Shown here: positions 39,801-54,800 of the stretch, in pieces | Numbering within the stretch: position 1 is the stretch's first letter | Layout of the letters: every line of letters starts with the position of its first letter | DNA from: Atrichornis clamosus | Lineage: Eukaryota > Chordata > Aves > Passeriformes > Menuridae | NCBI GenBank assembly: GCA_013400975.1 | Contig: WBMZ01003044.1 | Coordinates: forward strand, 29,494-93,493 | Reading direction: 5' to 3' | DNA: 64,000 nt | The notes under the pieces: generated by a model | The model's input: the letters and a program-made list of their open reading frames with translations, nothing else | What the model was told of the DNA's origin: nothing | Database searches by the model: none | Position numbers and translations under genes: made by a program

Positions 39801-42800
39801 ATTATGTAAACAGACGATCTCTGAGGGAGGACTGTTGCTCTACACTTAAAAGCCGTCTCAGTTTTATCCCATTCTCACATAGAACAGAGATTGTTTATAT
39901 TCACTTACATGGTTAAGAGTCTGACAGCTCCACCAAAAACTTAGCTATCAAACACTATTAGTGATCTTTGATCACAGAGGCAGACTTGCTCTTTGGAGCA
40001 CCGGTGAACATTTTTGGACAATCTTTGTAATACACTCACTGTTCTCCAAGTGACACTTGTCCCATAAGCTACCTCCCATACTGGTTTCCAAACAGGACAG
40101 CCTACTGTGCTCTTTTGTTTTGGGCCATGTGGAGTCAGAATGCTACCTGCTCTGGTAGGCAGCAAAGGAGAGATTTTCATTTTCTTTCCCATCTCCCTGC
40201 AAAGGCGTCCATCTCTGCAGTCTAAGACACCCAGTGTCAGCTCGGATTCACAGTCTCCTCTCAGACAAAGGACATCTGCTGCCCCAAAGCATCAGGGTTA
40301 CCTTGTGGTTATGTGCCCATTTCTGATGAGCCAGTTGACCAGGTCTTTTCCCACAATGCAGTTGGGATGTGTCCGCAGCCAGTAGCGATGGTCTTGAAAT
40401 TCCATCCCACTGTTATGATGGCATATTTTCTTCCAAAGATCTTTCAGCTGGACTGAGTCCTGGACAGGGAAATGTACAAGTTACTTTCCAGTCTAATCTT
40501 AGCACTGGTTGCAAGGGCATCAACCCAGGCCTTCAGATCAGCTCCTAGATCAAAAGCCCTTCACAAATAGGCACAGATTCTAAGCCATTCCGCACAATCT
40601 ATACGAAAGTGCAAATAGAAATAGCAAACAGCTATTAAATCAGCTCCTTATTTCCTTTCATTTATATCCAGTTGAGAACAATTTAAAAAAAAAGTGGGTA
40701 CCCTCAGAGTAAAGGGGGTTTTGATGTAGCAACATTTTGTACTGCCTGCAAGATACTTATGTCCTCACTATTGCCCTCTTGCATCCTATTCTTAAGCTCA
40801 GGTGGTGTGAACAAATATAGAGAACAATGAAAACGCATCCTTGGGAAGGATTTTCTATATTATCTGTGCTCAGCCCAGGCTTTGTGAAGCATACTAGTCC
40901 AATATCAAGCCCAGATATAAAGCAAGTACTTGATCCAGCAATGCCCACTGCTATGTTCAAGTTCTAGGATCCCATCTCTTATTGAGGATCCATTTTTGTA
41001 TTGTCCATTATCGAGCCTTTTTTTAGACACTGTTAGCTTTGGCCACTAAGAAAAAAACGTGTACTCCTCCCAACTCAATTAACCATTTCTGAATCTGTGA
41101 ATCTCTTTCCCTCACCATATGGAACACTTGAGTCTATACACAGAACTTATTTTGGACCCTGTTCAACATGTGTGCCTATTCTTCTGTAGGCTGTGCTCCA
41201 TCCAAACTGAGCTGTCTCTCTGCACCTGGCCACTTCTGCCTTCCCATATGTGCCCTGGCTTGGCACAGCACAACCCATTGTTGCAGAGAGGAAACTGGGA
41301 TCTGGAATTATTTTGAGCAAGCAGCACAGCACCTCAAGGAGTGAAGAGGAGATACTGCAGCTCATTTTCTCAAAGGCCTCATTTGTTCTATTTTTGTGTT
41401 ACAGAACTTTAATTAAAGTTTAATTGGTATCAGCTTTCCAGTTAACTGCCAGACCCACATTATTGCACTTTGCCAAGGGTGCCCTGAGATCCAAGAGTTT
41501 TGCTTCACTTTTTTTACTGGATTGGCTTTCTGCTTTGAGTTCCAGCAGTGGCTGTCTGGGGTATCATCCTAAAACCAGTATCAGCAGCTCACCTTCCCTA
41601 CCACATACAGAGTCAAGTGGACCAGTAATGGAACACATGATAGGATCACACAACTTGATGCAACTGGAGATTCCACAGTTCAGCTGTCTTGAACTGGTGA
41701 ATATAGTAAACTGAACAAACTGGCAGAACACAGCAAATCCTTTCAACTCAAGTATTTTGACCTCTAGTTCACATAAGAATGTGCTTAGCGCAGTGAAGGT
41801 ACAACCTCCCCTAACTTTATTTCATGAACAAAGTTCATTAGTCTTCTGAATGGACTAGGTTAAGCTTTAAATTAACTCCTGATATAGGGTCAACTCCACA
41901 TTGTAAGGGCATTAAACAAACAGTGGGAATGTATAAAAAATCCTACAGTAATTGACACTGTCTTCTTCTCTTACATGAAAAAAAATACTACCAGTTCCCT
42001 TCTTCCCCAGGGAACAAAATGGACAAAAAATTAAACAATGTGATGCTTAAGTGCACTGGGACTTGAATATCTTGCTTTAGGTTGCATTTCACAGAGGTTT
42101 GAATTTCCTTTTTCCTGCATTAGCATACATGCATGAAGCAGGGTGGTATAAAGACATGCCTTAAACAAGTTTTTCCCTCATGAGGTTATCCATTTACAGA
42201 GCAACCCAGAAAGGAGCTTTGCATCTAAACAGGAGTTAGTGTTTCTACACCCTCAGGAACACTTGTATGCATACTGCTAACAGGCAGAACCTGGTAACAC
42301 AGAATGAGCCGTCCTGATTTTAAATTGGCAATGGGGAGCAATCTTGAATCTTGTAATGCGTGAAAAACACTGCCTTCCCTTTCTCTGAATTCCTTTGCCT
42401 TATTTGTTGGAAACACTTCCCTTTCCTTCCCTCAAAGAAAAGAAACACTGTTTTTTACTGAGACTCCTACAATAACTGCAACCTACAACATTGCCTCTGT
42501 GGGGAAGGGATAAGAGGATTATACAGAACACTTGCACACTGACTTTTCTTTGAAAAAGTACACCATTACAACCTTCTACAAAATGTTTTACTTATTCTCC
42601 AAACAAAGGGAAGGACCAAGTTATGTTTTGGCCCAATAGCCTGTAATAGGTTTAATTTATTCATCATGGAGTAACTATTTCAAAGCAGTCATTTAAAGCT
42701 CCCAATTATGTGGCCTATGAAAGGGAAAATCTTAACTTGAAGAAATACAAAAACAGGTCACGTCATTACAGCAGCAACCAGGACAGGTTTAACCCACAAA

Positions 42801-45800
42801 GAGCCACCACACACCAACTCTACACTGTGTAACACACTTATCAAGATGAGAACTGTAAATGTTTATATGCCAGTGCCCCATGAAACTATGATTTGTTTCA
42901 GGAAGATGGTAATGTCCAAAGCACCATCAATATTCTCCATCCCTCCTCCACCCTGCTTAGAGAATAGGCTTAAAATGCAGCAAAATACTCCTGTTGCGTT
43001 CCACAAGGAAGGCAAACGTCATTGTCTTCACAGAGCAAGACAAACAGAAGGCTGAAAGGTACCAGAAGGATTTTGCGCTCATCCTCGCTGGTCTCTGCCT
43101 TCATATGAGTGCGAGTGGCCTGGGGGCTGACCGATGTCTCGTAGGCAGGCACCATGGGTGACCCTGACCGATCCAGGGACAGGTTCGTGATGCTGGCTGA
43201 CCTGCAGTGGAACAGAGAACAATTCAAGTGTAAGTGTTCATTGGGTGGTGCTTCACCAGAGCAGGCCTTTCTCTCATAGCATGCCAAAAACAAACTTAGG
43301 TCTGTGATTCTGTTTACTCTTGTGAGTACAGACTCACTGCTTAATGCTTCTTCCCTTGTCAAAGCAGCAGAAACAGTCCCTAGGAAGCAAGTGTATTGCT
43401 TTGGAACTTCTAAGGTAAGCATAAACTTCTGTAAAGCTGTTTGTATGAAGCAGTGGGAATTAAGTTTAGGTACACCAATTCATATATGTCTGTATTTGAA
43501 TAGAGTGGGGAGTGGATGGCATGCTGGGTAATTAGAAGCTTCAGCAGATATCAGCAAGGGCAGCCAACACCAGGATCCCTGTAACAGAGCACTGAGATTT
43601 CCCCCTCTCCTTGACCTACTTAAAATTCCTTGTCCTCAGCTCTCAAACACATGGCTGAAAGCCTACAAAGTCTGAAGTTTGAGCACTTGTTCCCCAGAGT
43701 GGCTAAACTGTCTTCTCAAGCTGGACATCACTCCAGCTGGCAACTTTCCTTGTATTGCAATATGGAGCACGTCCCTTATCTCAGCCCAGCTCTTAGGAAA
43801 TCTTAGCTAGGCACTCCAGTACAAACACACCATTTTGCAATTATCATTACAAAGTTACAAATGCAAATACAAGTTACAGATACTTTCTACTCCATTAACC
43901 CACAACTAGACTTGGGACTCTAAGTTACCAAAATGCAACTTCTCATCACACAGCAGCAACAAGGGTATGCCTGCTATTAGTACTAACAGCACTCTAAAGA
44001 GGGAGGCTGGAAAACATTTCTGCATACAGCAACAGGGAAACTCAAAATGCCAGTGTTAAACTGACTCAAGAAGCTTGCAGCAATCTCATCAGAACAGTTG
44101 CCAGCCTCTAGTCTTTGGAATGAAACTCCGATAACTTCACAGAGCTTGCTAACTGGCTAACAGACACACCACAATTATTCCCAAAAATTCTCAATGGATG
44201 ATGTGGCTGAGCCTAGGCATGAAAAAGTAATGCCACCCTATTTCAGCCTTTACACTGCAAGGAAATAGCACTGAAGGTACAACAGTCTCAAAAGCACTAC
44301 TTTTTTCTCTTCTGTCTCTTGAGGAGGAGATACTGGGTTGATAAAGGGGTTTAGTTAAGTCCTTTTCAGTCATATTCATATGTTGGCACTATTTCCATAT
44401 ATATGTAGGGGTGATAAACAAAAGCTTTGTATCATTGTCAGGCATTCAAAGCATGCTAAAACTCTGCCAGTCTTGTACTATTCAGATGATCTCAAATTAA
44501 AGTTAGAACTGGCAGAGTTATGCAGCTTAACAGAAAGCATCCTTATGTACAAGATGAAGCTGACATGGCCCAGTTGTTTTGCAATAGCTGCCTTAATTGT
44601 GCCACCTCCCTGTAAGTAACAGAGATTTTTTACTTGGGTGTAATCAAGTTAGAACAGCAAGATTTCATATCTGTGTCTTTATTATCAACAATTACATCTG
44701 GGACTTTATTGTACATATCTTTTTTAAAAACAGAGGGGGAGATTTTGCAATGAAAATGCTTATCCTTTAGAAGGACTTGCAAAGGAGCAGTCTGAATCCT
44801 TCCGCTTGCAATATTTGACTGTTCTGCTGGGTTTTTCCCCCCTCATAAATAACAAGAATGAGAACAAATAACGCATCTCCCACCCATGGGGAAAACAAAC
44901 AGTAATACATAAATTCTGCTACCTGCATCTCAATGCACTCAACCTGCATCTTATTTGCTTCATCTCATCTAGAAAGAGGAATAGGCAAGCTTTTCTCAAA
45001 GAAATACCTACAGCTGCTTTGAGGTGATCTAAAGACTAACACTGCTTAGACCAAAGCCAACAGCTTGGTTTCCAAAGGTTCAGAATTTTTGACAGAAATA
45101 CATTATACCTCATCATCACATGCATCCAGACAGACAAGTACTATGGTGAGGCCACGAACAGCCAGAGAATTAGAATTTAACTTGAATGAGCAATCTGGGC
45201 CTGAAACGTCAAGATTAGAACCATCTTTTACTGCACGTTTGAGCAAACAGCAAAGGCCTTTTAAAATAGACATCAATTCAAACAGGATACAGGAGACCAT
45301 CCTCAAGGTCTCAGACATTTATTGACGTCACTGCAGTTATTTAGCATTGAACTTTTAATTGTGGACTCCTTGCCATGTTTGCCCAGAATTGATTTTTGGT
45401 ACTCAATTATTCACCAGTATTTTACTCCTCCAAGTGAGACCTTTGGATCTCAGCTGTATAGTCAGTGTGCATCTCCTCCTAACCATCTTCATCATACAGA
45501 AGATAGAGGCTCCAACTAGTCCATTCTCCGGAAGGCACTCCCAGATCCCTCCAAACTACTAAACATTGTGCATTCTTGTAACCCTACGCCAAGAAATCTC
45601 TGAATGTCCTAATTCCAATTCTGAAACCTGGATTATCTTTGCTCTGTTCCTCACATCCTTGCCTTACCTTTATTTCATCAATTTCACCGTAAGGGAAGTA
45701 TGTAACCAGCACCATAGTAGAAGCACTGTGAAGTGGGAGCTACTTGTTCTTCTAATACCAGCCTATTTAGTGGGATTAAGATCAAGTACTCACAATTTAC

Positions 45801-48800
45801 ACTAAAGCTCTCTTGAACACTTTCAAGTACATCCCAGGACTCTTGCATAAAGATCTATGAGGGGATTTTAGCTCAAGGAAGCCTGGTAACTCAAACAAGA
45901 TTATCCTTAATGGAAGAGCACAGGAAGCAGATGGGGACACACTCAAATAAATGAAAACACCTCTGCTCCTCTACAACCTGAGTCTTTTTGCCTCCCATTA
46001 CCAAGTATGTGTTACTCCCTTTTCTCCACCTTCCTCAGAACTGTACTTTTCTTAGCCTCTTCCTTCCCTTTGTGTCCTCTTCAGCAACACTTCTGTTTGA
46101 CCGACTCAGCAGCAACTACAGGTTCCTCAAAAGTAGTACATTTGTTAATATGGATACGTACACAAATGGTCTTTCCTTACCACTACATACGGGTAGCAGG
46201 ATGTCCCATTTTAGACATTAAACAGCACATTCAGTAAAAACAAGCCCAGGAACACAGACTTTACAGCAAAGAGTGTGCTAGGAATGTATCCAGAACAGAA
46301 AATACTCAGAAATAATTAGTTTACCTGTTCCTAGCTGGTGACTTCCCTGCATCCTCCTGGACAGACCCAAGGCATGCAGACAATGCGGTAGCTGAAGAGT
46401 CGGGGTGAATCAAACTGCATGGAAGGGGCATGACAGAGATGTTTGAGATATTTGTGACATGCAGTATGCCAGAATGGCTGTAATTAAAGTACAGTTACTT
46501 GTCATGTTACCTCTCACTCGCACCCATGATTGTTAAATAAATAAGGGAACAGGGAAATCTTTCCTCACCTGTAGCCAATGCTATCTGGAAGACAGTTCTT
46601 CAGCCTTCTCCTTTCAAACTCAAGTCTTGAATAATACAAACTATTCCCATTTCTTGTTTTATCCTGCCTTCCCACCTGCTTTCCCTAATTACCCTTCTTC
46701 CTCCTTCCTTACAGGCTGTTCTTACATGCTTTGGAGGTAGAGACATTGCCCCCATCTTCCCAGCACATCATCTTTGCAATCCAAGCAATGCTATCCATAG
46801 CTACTGCTAGACAGCTTTTGCCAAGATAGTCTGACAAGCTTCTGTAATTGTTTAACCTGATCACTATCACGTTTGCCCTCCTTCTGCTTCCACCTCAGGA
46901 GGAAGAACAGCAGATGCTTGAACACCATCAAAAGAAATTCCTGTTGGCAAAACCGTATCAGACCTAAGCTACTACAGGGCAACTTACACAGCTGTGCTGG
47001 CTGTGCTCTCGCACAATAAATGCATGGTAAATGTTCGTGAGAAACTGTAGGCAATGCAACTTTGCCTGAGTAGCTGTACTTGTCCAGAGCATACCACTCC
47101 TCACTCTCAAAAGGACATGGTCCTTCAAATTAGTTAAAGCAGGAACTCTACGTTCCAACTGCTCAAATAGTAGAGCAATGCTGACAAGTAAATGCACCAG
47201 ATCCCCCAAAAGCTTTTCTCACTGCTTTCACAGCATGACAGCAGGAGAAGCAAGAGCCTTATCTCACATACATTATTTTGGAAAGAGACAACTTCCAAGT
47301 TTTCTTCTGAAACAAACTACTTCTCACACAGAAGCCACATATTAGAACTAAACCTCCGCTCCATTATGAAGTTATGAGTTGCCAGTTCCCACTGTGGTAC
47401 CACTTAAATTCAACATCTTGAGTTTAAACCTCTTAAGGTCAGTCAGAACTTACCAAACACAGTATTTAAGAAAAGCACAGTAACCCAATGCAAAGTGCAA
47501 CAAGCACTGAAGAAAATGTTAATCCTCTTAAAGCAACGATAAACCACCTAATCTCAATATCTCTTCCTCTCACACACTAAAGCAGCCCACATTCACTCAG
47601 TGTCTCCCAACAAGATTACGTGTTCCATTATAGAGTTATCAGCCTTTCAACAATAGGAATTATTTCTCAAGGGCTACAAGATGCCCAAAATAAAGATATA
47701 AATACTTTCTTTACATGTTCATGTCTACAAGTTGCTGAATTGTCATAATAGAGACACTAGTAACACATTAGGAGACAAAACTAACAATACCTTCATTATT
47801 TTGTACATCTGAAGAGAAGATTCTGAGAACATAGACTTATTCCCCAATTCAAAGTTTGGTAGTATTTATCCCAAGCATTGTTACATTACCACTTTAAACG
47901 ACCATAACATTAAATCACAAATAATTTATTTAGGCCTAAAGCTGATCATTTAAATGCTTCCAGATAGGAACACCATACTCTGAAAAGCAACATGCAAAGC
48001 AAGAGTCAGGGCAGTTTCTGAAGACAGAAAATGGTTTGAGGTTTTTCTTTAAATACTGTCAGAAGATATCTGCTAAAAGGCACATGTCACTAACACTACC
48101 TCACAGTTAAACAAAGGTTCTGACTCAAGACCTTCTCAGTAGTTTCACATCTGCCTATTCTTCTGCTTTTAGGGAAATGAGCTCAAATACTACACCTGAT
48201 TATTTCTTCCTCCCCTGACATTAAATTAAATCAAGGTCCTATGAAAGTAACTTGCATAGCACTTGAGAAACACAGTGTTCTTTTACTTATGGCCCAAAAA
48301 TAAAGATGCCCTCATTTGAGAGCAATGGAAATAAATATACTTTCAAAGGAGATCAGAGAACCTTTATAACTGTCCTTTCAATCCCACTTTATATGAAACA
48401 AGCAGTTACTTCCATCATTTCTCTTTTACCTACGCAGAGAACATTTCTTATATCCTCTTGTCCAATTCAAAACCTGACAGGTAAAACATCAATTTTACAT
48501 CAACATGCCTCTCAATACATTAGTGGTTAGAAGGCGTGATTTTTGGTTTTGCCTTTTTAAACACTGAAGATAAAAGCCTGCTCTGTCACCGGTGCAGAAT
48601 CACTGATTCAGTAGGTTAAAGGAAGAACTGCAAATAATTTAAAACTCCACCAGAAATGTTTCCACATTTCAACTTGAAGAGAAGAATATTACAAATAAGC
48701 ACAGGATTAGATTCTTTTTACGGGAGACAGAGTCTAAGTTTCCTAAGTGGAAACCACCAGGTTTTGTCTAAGTAGCTGTCACCCTGAAAACAGTTGAGAT

Positions 48801-51800
48801 TCTGGAGCTCAGCACAAAGCCTTCACTTTACCTTTGCCAGGTTAGATCCTCCTCCAGGAAGATGTTGCGGCTGGCTTTGCGGCTCCCAACCGGTGTGCGT
48901 GGCTCGCCAGGATCCAGCATGGACACAGAACACGCAGAATCTGACAGGGCATTTAAGTCTTCTCCAATGGAGTTACTGTCTGTGGAGTGTGCATAGCTTA
49001 AGGCTATTTTACGGCAGTAGGTGCAGGCTCGGAGATCCCCTATGGAAAAGGGAACCAGAGAGGGTAAGCAAACAGGAACAAAAAGTACTCTGTCCCTACA
49101 GGATCAGATGTGTATAGTGGTGGAAACAGAAGGATTTTCTGTTTCAAAACCTCTTTGCCAGTCTAATTCTCATACTCCTTTAAAGGGCAAAACTCCGGAT
49201 AATTACACACTCAGGGAATTTTTCCAAGGCAAATGATGCATAACACAAGATCAGTGAGAGAGGAGAGAGAAAAGGAAAGGGAGAGAGAGGGAGGGAGGGA
49301 GGGAGGATGAACTCATGTGCACACTGAAATGATGTCAAAATAATAGCCAGTCAGATATAATATACCAGCTGACATCTAGAATTTGGTAATTGCTATTTGA
49401 AAGACTTTTCTCTCACCCTCAATTAGAAATGCGGCCCATTATATTTTAAAACTAAGAGCAGGTTTTCCTTGAGCACACTTTTTGTAGTGCACACCCTTGT
49501 TAAATAGTGGCCATATTTGTTTTGTAATGTGGTAAAAATTAGCAGGCATAGCATAATCCATTGCCCATAAAGAAATTGGTAGAATTAGGTCCTGTGATTC
49601 TTTTTCCTTATTTTTAAGCCCACTGACAGACCTGTATGGCATTTTCTAGCAGATGCCAAGATCTAAAATGCAATAGCCCAAACAGAGCTGAGCACACAGA
49701 GACTGTTCTGTTTCTCAGTAAATGAGCCCTACCTGTGTAGCCCATGAATTTTCCAGGGATTTCCTGGTTGCAGCATCGACTACAGAAGATCTGCCCACAA
49801 AGTCGACAGTGGTGCCTCCTCCGGAAGGTGGTGAATTTCTCACTGCAGTCATAACATTCTTTGCACTGGCTGTCAGGCATCCAGTACTGCTTCAAGTCAC
49901 TGTCCTACAAGAGAACGCAGCAGATAAAAGCTTTTTCTTTTGTAAACAAGAAACCACGTTTAGTTTCATGACTGCTTTGCACACTGTGCTCATGGAAAAG
50001 AAAATTTCATATATTTTTATATACATGTGCACATGTATACACACTCTTGCATATAAGCACACAAATGTGATTTTATAGGGAGGCAGAAGGCTGAGAGCTC
50101 TAAACTATGAGAATAAATCTAGTAAGACTTTGCCTTCTTGATCCAAGATGGAAGCAAAGCAGAATAAAACTATCACATGCTGTAGATAAAGGTCGAAAAG
50201 AAACCAACATATGAAAAAGTGATTGCTCTTCCCTCTCATTTGCCCCCAGCATATGAGAGGTTCTCAATTAGCCCAGTCTAAAAAGGAAAAGAATAAGAAA
50301 AGCCCACCACATATTAGTTGAAGCTGTTATCTATGAGTAAATCAAGTTGTCAGGAATCATCAGTGCAGGAAGATAATTTCAACAGCTAATATTGGGACAT
50401 GTCTTGAAAGGATTATAGATACACGTAAAAAGTTTTATTATATGATCAAATTCCTCAGCACTTCAGGAAACAGTTGTAGAAACCTGTGTCCCAAACTGAT
50501 GTTGTTTCACAATTCCAGGTTAACTGCTATGTGAAGAAAACTGTGAAATTCACATTCAGCAGACAACAACATATATTAATACAGCATTGGTGCAGCCACA
50601 GGAAAAACATCACCTTAAAAACAGGGTTTAAACTTCCATTTGGTGTTGAAGTTATAGAGCAAGACAAACTCTCAATTGTGATTCTGAGCACACCAGCTGC
50701 AACTACGACAGATAGAGACAACTGCTGATGGTCACGTGACAGCCCTGACTGTGAAACACTCTTTGCTAGAGTTCAGTTCAGGCAATAAGCCCTTTCAGAG
50801 GGACTGAATACTCCAGGTTTTTCTTAGGAAGAGAAACTGCTGCAAGTATTTTCTCAAAACAATCAGAAAAGAGAGTAATCACAAAAAAGAAAGGTGAGCC
50901 ATGCTGATTTTCACATAATCAAAAAACCCCATACCTTGAATTGGGATTTATTTTCAGATATTCACAAAGTGATGTTTGACATAGCTGCTAGACCAATTTT
51001 GAGATCAAAACAGTTATGATCAACCAGACAACACCTTCATGCTGTCCCCACCCAAGAAAACTCATACAGAAAGCCACTGAAAACTGCTTGAGACACTCTA
51101 GTGTTTTAGAGAATCTAGAAATTTTTAAGAGGAATACTAAGCTTCAAGCAGGGAAAGTTGCAGTGAAGAGCTTTGCCAAGGAACTGCTGCAAAGCCGCAA
51201 GGGATGCTATATAGCAGTTTTTGCTGCAGCTCTGCCTGATAAGCCAACATTCTGGATCTGTCACAGAGTGGCTGTTCCAAACAGAAGTGCCTCTGCCCCA
51301 CTTGCATGCGACTAGGTGTCTAGAAACTCAGCCACTGCTGGTGACATCTCCCAGCTCTCTCCCTCATGACAAGAACAGCCTGTAAGGAAGGGTTCAGAAC
51401 AAAAGTCTGGCCCCCATTAGCAGTAGAGGAAGAAACTGTTGCCTGAAGTGACTCAAGCAAAACAAGGCTGCAGTCAAGGGCAGTGATGCACTACCTTTCG
51501 TACAGCAGTCAGCATGCTGACAACTAATAGACCATTTCCAGAGAAAGACCTGGTCATATTCACTTGCTGCTGCATCGCGTCTGTTTCAGCTCTTCTCCAG
51601 TAGCTTCAAAGATGCCTGAGAAACTCTAGGGCCTTCAGAAGTGGCCACAAACTAAAATATTAATAGGGGCCACACTCAGTGCCCTGCTTACTGCAATGAA
51701 AGGCTTCTGCTTCACACTCAAAAATCTTGTTCTTTCTACTTAAGCAAGATTAATCTTACAAGCAGAATAGCACTGGGAGCCAAGGAAGTTTACTCAAAGT

Positions 51801-54800
51801 CTACCCATAAAAGCTGTCAAGCCAAAAGCCTTTTTCTTCCTCAACCAGTTTAATTAAATGTACTTTTGCCTTTTCATGTCTTGCCCACAGACACAGCTAT
51901 TTATACTGCCACTTATAAATAGTAGTGGATTCTTTTCTCATCTAGATCCTCTCCTTAAAGGTATGGTCCAACTCAGCAGATGGAGGTGAAATCAGCAAGT
52001 CAGTAGCAACCACCAGACCCTTATCTACCTAAATCAAAACTGATTAACAGGGCAAGCCTTTCTATCAAGTATTGCTGACCAATCATTACCGCAGTAAGTA
52101 GCAGATTTAAATCATTCTCAGAATTCTCATTATTATTTGTGACAGCCAATATGTTTCACCTGTTCATGGTTAGCTTCCTGGGAAGGAAACTATCAGGGTT
52201 ATTTTTTTCACTAGATTAGGTAATACAGAAGTGGGAAGGAGTCTAAAATGAGAGCATCTGGTCCAAGCACAAGAAGCCAAGTAACTGCATAGATTCACTC
52301 CCACAATATGACACATGTTTGGCAAGACAGAAGTCAGTAGCAACTGAAATTGTTTTCCCTGCATTCACACAATACTTTTTGAGTTTATTCACTCAACCTT
52401 CAAACACCCCAAAAAAACATTTCCTTGATGTATCTAAAAACAAAGCTCAGAGAAGCCCAGTAAAGAGTTCATTTTCTAGCTGGTTTGGCCTGAAAATCCT
52501 TCAAAAGAAGTACCTGGCTCTTCCCCTCCATGATTTCTTTGAGGCGTTTTAAAACAGTGCTGAGGCTTCTTAACTGAACTGCTGTTCGAGGATCATGACC
52601 TCCAAGAGGTGGTTCTACTTTCCTTCGATTGTCTGGAAGGGAAGGGAGAGTAATAATCATTTCTTCCACAATACATCAACATTCACATCACAACACAAAA
52701 CCCCATTAGAGGGAAAAATGATCACGTATTTACACATTTTACAAAGTTACAATGTGTATCACTTCTTGTACTTGCATTCTTTTCCCCCAAAGGAGCTTCT
52801 GATGCCAGATAGCTTGCTTTGACTGACATTTTAAATACCACTCTCTGTGTTTACAAGAAGCCATTTAAGTTCTCTAAGAATGTAAACATTTAATGAAGCA
52901 ATTTTCAACCTACTATATGAAGCTCGTAGTAGTCTTTCACAAAGCACTAAAGTCTCATTTTTAAAATGCCCTCTAGGATATTAATACTTACAAAATAATT
53001 GCAACATTCACATTAATTCTAGGAGTAGTATAAGTCAATACTTTAACCTGAATTTATTTATTACTTATTACTACAGCAAATATCAGGACTAAATTGGTCA
53101 GTTTCTATTACAAACAGTAATTCAGAATAAAATGCATTCAGAAGTTCACATTTTTGAGGGGGTTTTGAGGTTTTTTTTGTTTGTTTGGGTTTTTTTTCTA
53201 AGAAAAAAGTCAAGTTGTTGAGAACTTGTACAGTTATTCTTGATTAACTACAGCAAAGAGACTCCTGAATAAAAAGGTAATGTAGCTAATTTCTTTCCTA
53301 TAAAATGTTTTATTACTTTGAAGCATTGCTGTACAAATTACAAATCGGATCCTTCTCTCCAGAAAGATTTGAAAACACAGTTCTCTATTTACCTAAACAT
53401 TTAAACATTTTCAGAGACACTTTTCTACATCAACTTTCTGAATAGTTTAAAGTTTCTTACCAGCTTCGTAGCTCTCCATCTGACTAGTGTTTTATTTAGC
53501 TTGCCCCTAGTACAACAAGAACAGACATGGCTGCTTTCTGTTTACTGCCTGAGCTATCCCTGATGTCAGCAGGAATGCTGACAGCTCTGCCTGAAGCCTG
53601 TTAACTGTTGCTGTGCAGTAACAACTACGCTACTGCTTCGTGTGCAGCAGACCCAAACCCTCCCTGTAATGTGATTAAAACCGTGGGATTCCATGCCTCC
53701 TCTTCAGGTTCTTAGTAGATATTTTTAGTTAATCAGCCCACATATAGCTGCTATGTACAAGAAAGAATGCACAGCATTTTTTCTTTTTAAGAGATTCTAG
53801 GGGGTGCTTAAACTTATTTCTGTGACTAACCACTTGGAATTCATTTTTTTAAAAATCAAACAGATTTTTGGGCAGTACACAGTTGAGTATTTTTGAGTGA
53901 TTAAAGGGACTTTCATATTTCAAGAAGACATTGATAATACCATAGAAACCTCTGGCTCCTCCTTACTTCTGTCACAAGATCTATGCTGCATTTACTTCCT
54001 GGACCTTCCTCTGAATTCAAGACTATCTCCTTTCCCGGAATGTCGCTTTCAAGTCAAAGAATTATTATCAGATCTGCTGCCTAACTACCTCCAAATCTTG
54101 TCAGACAAGTGATTCCCAAAACGCAAACATACAGAGAGCACTTTGGAAATGCCACAGGTAACTCCACATTGGTTCTTGTTAGTTAAATGCCCTTTTCTCT
54201 GTCATAACAACTTCTCTGATATAACCAATGTCAGAAGGATGTCATCTACCTAAGGAAAACCATGCCATCAGCAGTAACAGCACGTGGCCAATCTGTTTAT
54301 GCTAGAGAAGCTGACTGATACTCAGATTAAAATTCAGTTGGTTATCTTCCTTCTCAATCATGAGATTTCTCCCTCTGGAGGAAAAACATGCTGTATAGCA
54401 AGAACATAATAAGTTATCAATCGTGCAGTACAGAACACACTGTGTCTAAAACACCATCCTTCCAAAAGAATTCACATGTATCAGTCTTGGGTTAACTCTT
54501 ACTCCATACCCAAACTGCATTATTACAGGTACCACAGCCATTTCTCAGCTAACGCACACATGATTTATAAATGTATACATTCTCAGCATTGTAGCTGTAT
54601 TTCCTCATTTCACCATTAAATCTGCAAAAATCATGTTTCCTTCCACAAACACAGAAACGCTAAGAGCTTTTTTCTAGCTTTTCCCACACCATCATCCCAA
54701 CTACCATCAGTTGTACTTCTGAAGAGTTTTTGCATCTCCTTTGGATTTGATTCCAAGAGAGTTGACCACACTTCCACACTTAAGTAGTGGTAAGCCTTTT

